64,000 nt of DNA, taken from Acidimicrobiales bacterium (GTDB lineage: Bacteria > Actinomycetota > Acidimicrobiia > Acidimicrobiales > Iamiaceae). The first letter of the stretch is position 1. Each line of letters opens with the position of its first letter. Below, piece by piece: positions 58,649 to 64,000 of this stretch. The DNA lies in assembly GCA_035630295.1 (NCBI GenBank), contig DASQKY010000051.1, positions 104,994 through 168,993 of the forward strand, given 5' to 3'. Made by a program: the position numbers and the translations under genes. The notes beneath the pieces are model-generated. The model was not told the DNA's origin. It was given only the letters and a program-made list of their open reading frames with translations, and ran no database searches.

Positions 58649-59788
58649 GTGCGCCCTCGCCGATGGTTCCGCCTCTTGTCCCTCCTCGCGGTGCTCGGCC
58701 TGGTGCTGGCCGCCTGCAGCACCGAGGACGACCCCGAGGGGGTCGACACCGAGCAGGGGTCCGAGGACGGAGGCGGAGGTGAGGAGGCCGCTGCCACCTG
58801 CCAGGGCCAGACCGGCGACGAGCCCTCGGCCGAGGCCGTGGGCGGCGGCTCGGGCGACGGGTCCGGCCTGCGGGTCGGCATGGTGCTCGACATCGGCGGC
58901 GTCGACGACGACTCCTTCAACGAGGCCGCCAACACCGGCCTGGAGCAGGCCGAGGAGGACCTCGGCGTCGAGGTCCAGCTGCTGGAGCCCAACGAGGACG
59001 GCTCCAACCGGGGCGAGCTGCTCCGCTCCCTGGCCGAGGACGGCTACGACCTGGTCATCGGCGTGGGCTTCCTCTTCACCGACAGCATGACCCCGCTGGC
59101 CGCCGAGTTCCCCGAGGTGCACTTCGCCATCGTCGACTCGGTGATCGAGGCCGAGAACGTGTCGTCGCTGGTGTTCGCGGCCGAGCAGGGCTCGTTCCTG
59201 GTCGGGGCGGCCGCCGCCCTCACCAGCGAGACCGGGCAGATCGGCTTCATCGGGGGGCAGAACGGCGAGCTGATCCAGACCTTCCAGGCCGGGTTCGAGG
59301 CCGGCGTGGCCCACGTCGACCCCGAGGCCGAGGTGCAGGTGACCTACATCTCCGAGCCGCCCGACGACACCGGCTTCCGCGACCCCGCCTCGGCCAAGTC
59401 CATCGCCGATGGCATGTACGCCGACGGCGTCGACGTGATCTACCACGCCGCCGGCGGCTCCGGCGTCGGCCTGTTCCAATCGGCCACGGCCGAGGACCGG
59501 CTGGCCATCGGGGTGGACTCCGACCAGTACCAGCAGGTGTCCGAGGAGACCCAGCCCTGCATCCTCACCTCGATGCTCAAGCGGGTCGACCAGGCCGTCT
59601 ACAGCACCATCGAGTCGCTGGTGGCCGGCGACCTGGCCGGCGGGATCCAGAGCTTCGACCTGGAGAGCGGGGGCATCGACTACGCCCTCGACGGCGGCCA
59701 GCTCGACGCCATCCAGGACCAGCTCGACGGCCTGAAGCAGGACATCATCGACGGGACGATCGAGGTGCCGACCACCCCCGGGTCGTGA
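58649..59788 (+). CDS. BMP-family nucleoside-binding lipoprotein
   Basis: A 379-residue substrate-binding protein. The signal peptide ends LVLAACS (lipobox about residue 22), followed by an acidic Gly linker. The BMP/PnrA core begins at RVGMVLDIGGVDDDSFNEAANTGLEQA, with GVGFLFTDSM and YHAAGGSGVGLFQ. PnrA-type proteins bind purine nucleosides for ABC import. Its stop overlaps the ATPase start (GTGA). Fits the purine-salvage genes elsewhere in the window. Confidence 0.93.
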   Translation: MRPRRWFRLLSLLAVLGLVLAACSTEDDPEGVDTEQGSEDGGGGEEAAATCQGQTGDEPSAEAVGGGSGDGSGLRVGMVLDIGGVDDDSFNEAANTGLEQAEEDLGVEVQLLEPNEDGSNRGELLRSLAEDGYDLVIGVGFLFTDSMTPLAAEFPEVHFAIVDSVIEAENVSSLVFAAEQGSFLVGAAAALTSETGQIGFIGGQNGELIQTFQAGFEAGVAHVDPEAEVQVTYISEPPDDTGFRDPASAKSIADGMYADGVDVIYHAAGGSGVGLFQSATAEDRLAIGVDSDQYQQVSEETQPCILTSMLKRVDQAVYSTIESLVAGDLAGGIQSFDLESGGIDYALDGGQLDAIQDQLDGLKQDIIDGTIEVPTTPGS

Positions 59789-61353
59789 CGGCCGCCGCTG
59801 TCGAGCTGACCGGCATCACCAAGCGGTTCCCGGGGGTCGTCGCCAACCGGGACGTGTCGCTGCGGGTCGAGGCCGGCACCATCCACGCCATCGTGGGCGA
59901 GAACGGGGCCGGCAAGTCGACCCTCATGAACATCCTGTACGGGATGCAACGCCCCGACGAGGGCACCATCGCGGTGGACGGCCAGCCGGTGGCCCTGCGC
60001 CGGCCCAGCAGCGCCATCAAGGCCGGCATCGGCATGGTCCACCAGCACTTCATGCTGGCCGACAACCTCACCGTGCTCGAGAACGTGGTGCTCAAGGCCG
60101 AGCCGCGCCTGCCGGTGGTCCTGGCCCGGGCCGCGGCCCGCCGCCGCATCCTGGAGCTGGGGCGCACCTACGGCCTCACCGTCGACCCCGACACGCTGGT
60201 CGAGGACCTGGGCGTGGGCGACCGGCAGCGGGTCGAGATCCTGAAGGTCCTCCACCGGGGCGCCCGGGTGCTGATCCTCGACGAGCCCACCGCCGTCCTC
60301 GTCCCCCAGGAGGTCGACGACCTGTTCGCCAACCTCCGGCAGCTGGCGGCCCAGGGCCTGACCGTCATCTTCATCTCCCACAAGCTCGACGAGGTCCTGG
60401 CCCTGGCCGACACCATCACCGTCATGCGGGGCGGCACCACGGTGGCCACCGTGGCCCCGTCCGAGGTCACCGCCCGGGAGCTGGCCAACCTGATGGTGGG
60501 CCGCGAGCTGCCCAGCCCCGAGACGCAGGAGTCCACCGTCACCGACACCGTCGAGCTGTCCCTGCGCGCCGTCACCGTGGCCGGCCCCGGCGGCCGACCG
60601 GCCCTCGACACCGTCGACCTGGACGTCCGCCGGGGCGAGATCGTCGGCGTGGCCGGGGTCGAGGGCAACGGCCAGACCGAGCTCATCGCCGCCGTCATGG
60701 GCCTGGTCGACCTGGAGGGCGGCCAGGTGCACCTCGGCGGCGACGACGTCACCGCCTGGTCCACCCGCCGGCGCCGGGAGCGGGGCGTGGCCTGCGTGCC
60801 CGAGGACCGCCACCGCGACGGCCTCCTCCTCGACGCCCCCCTGTGGGAGAACGCCGCCCTGGGCCAACAGACCCGGCCCCCGTTCGCCCGGGGCCGGTTC
60901 GTCGACCGGGCCGGGGCCCGGCGCCGCACGGCCGAGATCATCGAGGCCTACGGCGTGCGCACCCCCGGGCCCGACGTACGGGCCGGCGCCCTCTCCGGCG
61001 GCAACCAGCAGAAGCTCATCACCGGGCGCGAGCTCACCGCCGGCCCCGCCGTGCTGGTGGCCGCCCACCCCACCCGGGGGGTGGACGTCGGGGCCCAGGC
61101 CGCCATCTGGGAGGAGCTGCGCCGGGCCCGGGCCGCGGGGCTGGCGGTGCTGCTCATCTCGGCCGACCTCGACGAGCTGGTCGGCCTGTCCGACACCCTG
61201 GTGGTCCTGTACGGCGGCCGGGTGGTGGCCCGCCTCGACCCGACGTCGACCACGCTCGACGACCTCGGGGGCCACATGACCGGGGCCTCGCCCACCGACG
61301 GCCCGGGCCGCCCGGCCGGCGTCACCACCGCCGCCGGGCCGGGGCCGGCGTGA
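59785..61353 (+). CDS. Nucleoside ABC transporter ATP-binding protein (two NBDs)
   Basis: A 522-residue tandem ATPase. NBD1 has GENGAGKST (about residue 39), the signature LGVGDRQRVEIL and Walker B VLILDEPTAVL; it should hydrolyse ATP. NBD2 has GVEGNGQTE in place of Walker A, LSGGNQQK and VLVAAHPTRGVD, the degenerate form normal for sugar/nucleoside importers. It energises the two permeases that follow. GTG 59785 and stop both sit in GTGA overlaps. Confidence 0.94.
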   Translation: MTAAAVELTGITKRFPGVVANRDVSLRVEAGTIHAIVGENGAGKSTLMNILYGMQRPDEGTIAVDGQPVALRRPSSAIKAGIGMVHQHFMLADNLTVLENVVLKAEPRLPVVLARAAARRRILELGRTYGLTVDPDTLVEDLGVGDRQRVEILKVLHRGARVLILDEPTAVLVPQEVDDLFANLRQLAAQGLTVIFISHKLDEVLALADTITVMRGGTTVATVAPSEVTARELANLMVGRELPSPETQESTVTDTVELSLRAVTVAGPGGRPALDTVDLDVRRGEIVGVAGVEGNGQTELIAAVMGLVDLEGGQVHLGGDDVTAWSTRRRRERGVACVPEDRHRDGLLLDAPLWENAALGQQTRPPFARGRFVDRAGARRRTAEIIEAYGVRTPGPDVRAGALSGGNQQKLITGRELTAGPAVLVAAHPTRGVDVGAQAAIWEELRRARAAGLAVLLISADLDELVGLSDTLVVLYGGRVVARLDPTSTTLDDLGGHMTGASPTDGPGRPAGVTTAAGPGPA

Positions 61354-62459
61354 CCCAGCGCGTCGCCCTCACCCTGGCCGCACCGCTGCTGGCCATCGTG
61401 CTGGCCCTGTCCGTCTCCAGCGCCGTGCTGCGCGCCACCGGCCACTCCCCGGTCGACGTCCTGGCCCTGCTGGCCGACCAGCTCACCCAGGTCGGGGAGC
61501 TGGTGAAGACGGCCAACCGGGCCGGGCCGTACTACATCTCCGGTGTGGCCGTGGCCGTCGGCTTCAAGATGAACCTGTTCAACATCGGGGTCGAGGGCCA
61601 GTACCGCCTGGCCGGCGTCACCGCCGCCGCAGCCGGCGCCGCCCTCCCGCTGCCCGGCCCCCTGCGCCTCCTGGCCGTCGTGGCCGTGGCCATGGCCGTG
61701 GGCGGGGCCTGGGCCGGCATCGCCGGCGTGCTCCGGGCCCACCGGGGCGTGAGCGAGGTGATCTCCACCATCATGCTCAACGCCATCGCCCTCGGGATCA
61801 CCCCCTTCGTCCTCACCCGCTGGTTCCGGGAGGAGGAGGTGGAGGGCGCCGTCGACTTCGGCATCCGCACCCGGGAGATCCCCTCCGGCCACCTGCCCGA
61901 CCTCGACGCCCTGGTGCCCGGCGCCCTCCCCGGCGGCGTCCACCTCAACGCCTTCGTCGTGATCGCCGCCCTGGTGGGCGTGGGCTACTGGGTGCTGGTG
62001 TGGCACAGCCGCTTCGGCTTCGACCTCCGGGCCTCGGGGTCCAACCCCCACGCGGCCCGGGCCTCGGGCGTCGACGCCCGGCGCATGACCGTGGTGGCCA
62101 TGGCCATCTCCGGGGCCATCGCCGGCCTGGTCGGCCTGTCCAGCATCATCGGGGCCGCCCCCCACCGCTACACCGACGAGAGCTTCCTGGCCGGCCTCGG
62201 CTTCACCGGCATCGCCATCGCCCTCCTGGGCCGCAACCACCCGGTGGGCATCGCCCTGGGCGCCTTGCTGTGGGCGTTCATGGACGTGGCCCGCACCCCG
62301 ATGTCGCGGGCCGACCTGCCCCGGGAGATCACCACCATCATGCAGGGCATCATCGTGCTGTCGGTGGTGGTGGCCTACTCGGTGGTGGTCCGGGTGGCCC
62401 GCCGGCGCGACACCGCGGCCCTGGCCCGCCAGGTCGACCCGGCCGGGGCGACGGCGTGA
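61350..62459 (+). CDS. Nucleoside ABC transporter permease 1
   Basis: A 369-residue BPD_transp_2 permease with about nine hydrophobic helices. Characteristic loops are FKMNLFNIGVEGQYRLAG and the EAA-like ISTIMLNAIAL, plus LRASGSNPHAARASGVD. It pairs with permease 2 to form the membrane channel. GTG start overlapping the ATPase stop. Confidence 0.93.
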   Translation: MTQRVALTLAAPLLAIVLALSVSSAVLRATGHSPVDVLALLADQLTQVGELVKTANRAGPYYISGVAVAVGFKMNLFNIGVEGQYRLAGVTAAAAGAALPLPGPLRLLAVVAVAMAVGGAWAGIAGVLRAHRGVSEVISTIMLNAIALGITPFVLTRWFREEEVEGAVDFGIRTREIPSGHLPDLDALVPGALPGGVHLNAFVVIAALVGVGYWVLVWHSRFGFDLRASGSNPHAARASGVDARRMTVVAMAISGAIAGLVGLSSIIGAAPHRYTDESFLAGLGFTGIAIALLGRNHPVGIALGALLWAFMDVARTPMSRADLPREITTIMQGIIVLSVVVAYSVVVRVARRRDTAALARQVDPAGATA

Positions 62460-63970
62460 CCGTCGTCGACCCGGGCCTCACCGCGCCACCAGCCGAGCCG
62501 GCGGCCACCGGACGGGCCGACCCGTTGCGCCGCGTCCCCCCGTCGGTGCGCTTCGTGCTCTACGGCGCCCTGTTGATCCTGGTGCTGACCACCGCCGAGC
62601 AGCTCACCGACACGTCGCGCCTGACCCTGGCCAACACCTGGGAGTCGGCCCTGCAGCTGACCGTGCCCATCGCCCTGGCCGGCCTCGGGGGCCTGTGGTC
62701 GGAGCGGGCCGGGGTCGTCAACATCGGCCTCGAGGGCATGATGGTCCTGGGCACGTGGATGGGGGCCTGGGGCTGCATCGAGTTCGGGGCCTGGGCCGGG
62801 GTGGTGGCCGGCGTCCTGGGGGGCGCCCTGGGCGGGCTCCTGCACGCGGTGGCCACCATCGCCTTCGGCGTCGACCACATCGTCTCCGGCGTGGCCGTCA
62901 ACATCCTGGGGGCCGGCATCGCCCAGTTCCTCAACCTGGAGACGTTCGCCTCCACCAACCAGTCGCCCACCATCCCCGAGAACGTGGGCCGCATCCGGGT
63001 CCCGGGCCTGAACGACGTGGTGGGGGGCGTGGCTGGGGGCGACCTGACCTCCGGCTCCCTGCTGGCGTGGCTGGCCCTGTCCACCGCCGGCCTGGTGGCC
63101 GCCGCCCTCTGGTTCCACCCCGGCCGGGCCAGCGACGACGGCGACGGCGGCGACGGCGACGGCGACGGCCGGGGCTCCGGGGGCGGCGTGGCCCGGCTGG
63201 CCGCCGACCTGGCCCGCCCGGCCCTGCTCGGGGCGCTGGCCGTGGTGGTGGCGCTGACCATCATCGAGCTGGCCCCCTACCTGGACGACCAGGAGCGCTT
63301 CTTCGTCTCGGAGCTGGGCCGCATCGTCATCGGCCTCACCGCCGAGGTGTCGCTGGTGGTGGTGGTGGGCGTCCTGGCCTTCCCGGCCAGCGCCTTCGTC
63401 CTGTGGCGGACCAAGTTCGGGCTGCGGCTGCGGGCCGTGGGCGAGGACCCGGTGGCCGCGGCCTCGCTCGGCGTCTGGGTCTACCTGACCCGTTTCGTGG
63501 CCGTCACCATCTCGGGGGCCCTGGCCGGGCTGGGCGGCGTGTCGCTGGTCTACGTCTTCGCCCAGAAGTTCCAGTCGGGCCAGACCAACGGGCGGGGCTA
63601 CATCGGCCTGGCCGCCATGATCTTCGGCAACTGGTTGGTCGGCGGGCTCGTGCTCGGCGCCGGGCTGTTCGGGTTCATGGACGCCATGCAGAGCCAGGTC
63701 GACGCCACGGCCCACGCCATGTTGCTGGTGGCCGCGCTCCTGTTCGGGGTCATCGCCGTCCATGCCGCGCTCGGACGCCGCTGGCGCAGCGCGGTGATCG
63801 TGGCCGTCGTGGCCGCCGCATTCGGGGTCTGGTACGGGACGAGTGACAGCGTCCCGACCGAGCTGATCCCGTTCCTGCCCCACGTGACCACGCTGGCAGT
63901 GCTCGTGTTCTCCGCCCAACGGCTGAGACCGCCTGCCGCCGACGGGCGGATCTTCCGGCGGTCCCGTTGA
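62456..63970 (+). CDS. Nucleoside ABC transporter permease 2
   Basis: A 504-residue permease, longer than usual for this family (about 300-430). The conserved parts are LGGLWSERAGVVNIGLEGMMVLG, GVDHIVSGVAVNILG and LRAVGEDPVAAASLG. An Asp/Gly insertion (DDGDGGDGDGDGRGSGGG, DNA about 63133-63180) sits in a predicted loop after the fifth helix. GTG start overlaps permease 1's stop; its own stop overlaps a TTG that opens the next frame. Confidence 0.92.
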   Translation: MTVVDPGLTAPPAEPAATGRADPLRRVPPSVRFVLYGALLILVLTTAEQLTDTSRLTLANTWESALQLTVPIALAGLGGLWSERAGVVNIGLEGMMVLGTWMGAWGCIEFGAWAGVVAGVLGGALGGLLHAVATIAFGVDHIVSGVAVNILGAGIAQFLNLETFASTNQSPTIPENVGRIRVPGLNDVVGGVAGGDLTSGSLLAWLALSTAGLVAAALWFHPGRASDDGDGGDGDGDGRGSGGGVARLAADLARPALLGALAVVVALTIIELAPYLDDQERFFVSELGRIVIGLTAEVSLVVVVGVLAFPASAFVLWRTKFGLRLRAVGEDPVAAASLGVWVYLTRFVAVTISGALAGLGGVSLVYVFAQKFQSGQTNGRGYIGLAAMIFGNWLVGGLVLGAGLFGFMDAMQSQVDATAHAMLLVAALLFGVIAVHAALGRRWRSAVIVAVVAAAFGVWYGTSDSVPTELIPFLPHVTTLAVLVFSAQRLRPPAADGRIFRRSR

Positions 63971-64000
63971 ACGACGTCGACTGGGAGGCGCTCCGGGTGG
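63967..64000 (+). CDS. Probable cytidine deaminase, first codons only
   Basis: TTG 63967 overlaps the permease stop as TTGA and opens NDVDWEALRV at the window edge. This resembles the start of actinobacterial cytidine deaminases, which commonly follow BMP-type nucleoside importers. Only eleven codons are visible, so this is an inference from context. Confidence 0.4.
   Translation, partial: MNDVDWEALRV

Overview
The window is very GC-rich (roughly 73% by eye) and densely packed. It has a WhiB regulator, DrrA/DrrB-type ABC genes, a DUF222-HNH protein, many GTG starts, and GTGA/ATGA stop-start overlaps throughout. This points to a high-GC actinobacterium. The mix of steroid-type acyl-CoA enzymes, DUF4214 proteins and Tat ferritin-like proteins would fit the class Acidimicrobiia (Iamia-like), but that placement is inference. 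No phage, IS element, CRISPR array or rRNA was seen. Two RNA genes are present: RNase P RNA (about 28464-28846) and a tRNA-Pro(UGG) (54014-54090, minus strand).

Layout. 1-7.9 kb: the end of a prolyl oligopeptidase, a Ser/Thr kinase with a membrane tail, DUF983, an ABC-2 exporter pair, a GlgC-like nucleotidyltransferase and a secreted TAP-type hydrolase. 7.9-18 kb: a large LuxR-type ATPase, a NYN-domain protein, a Zn-ribbon protein, a DnaQ-UvrC-like nuclease, TrpD, an acyl-CoA dehydrogenase, GNAT and WhiB. 18-21.2 kb: a redox-stress block of DUF3501, a GlpC-like Fe-S protein, rubrerythrin and a Fur/PerR regulator. 21.2-26.5 kb: a glycerol operon (GlpD, an AGPS-like flavoenzyme, a four-helix membrane protein, GlpK). 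26.5-31.4 kb: two Tat-exported ferritin-like proteins, rnpB and a GGDEF/EAL protein. 31.4-38.3 kb: nucleoside and sugar-phosphate metabolism (adenosine deaminase, Upp, phosphoglucomutase, a PfkB kinase) with secreted proteins. 38.4-42.7 kb: a secreted DUF4214-hydrolase fusion and a second Ser/Thr kinase. 42.7-47.8 kb: two operons resembling steroid C/D-ring catabolism, Zn-ribbon/OB protein plus SCP2-type thiolase, and FadE30-IpdF-MaoC. 47.8-54 kb: DUF222-HNH, an MFS transporter, an acyl-CoA dehydrogenase with a duplicated 3' end, a GH43-like lipoprotein and a sigma region-2-only protein. 54-58.5 kb: a VOC protein, a hypothetical protein, an enoyl-CoA hydratase, a diiron protein and TetR. 58.6-64 kb: a BMP-type nucleoside ABC importer running into a probable cytidine deaminase.

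Regulatory architecture is the most striking aspect. About twenty transcription units have a -10 hexamer (mostly TANNNT, often TAGGGT) ending only 6-9 bases before an ATG or GTG that lacks a Shine-Dalgarno sequence, so they are predicted leaderless. In four cases the start at that position belongs to a tiny ORF of 8-16 codons. Its stop overlaps, or lies one base from, the start of the real gene (ABC ATPase, GlpD, DUF222-HNH, and the hypothetical gene at 55186). Genes without a close -10 instead mostly carry a clear Shine-Dalgarno sequence or a stop-start overlap. Several palindromic operators sit on these promoters: a Fur/PerR-like box on the fur promoter, identical CTGAC-N5-GTCAG boxes on the two steroid-type operons, and a 21-bp TetR box. 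The RNase P RNA carries two compensatory changes in its normally near-invariant P4 helix.
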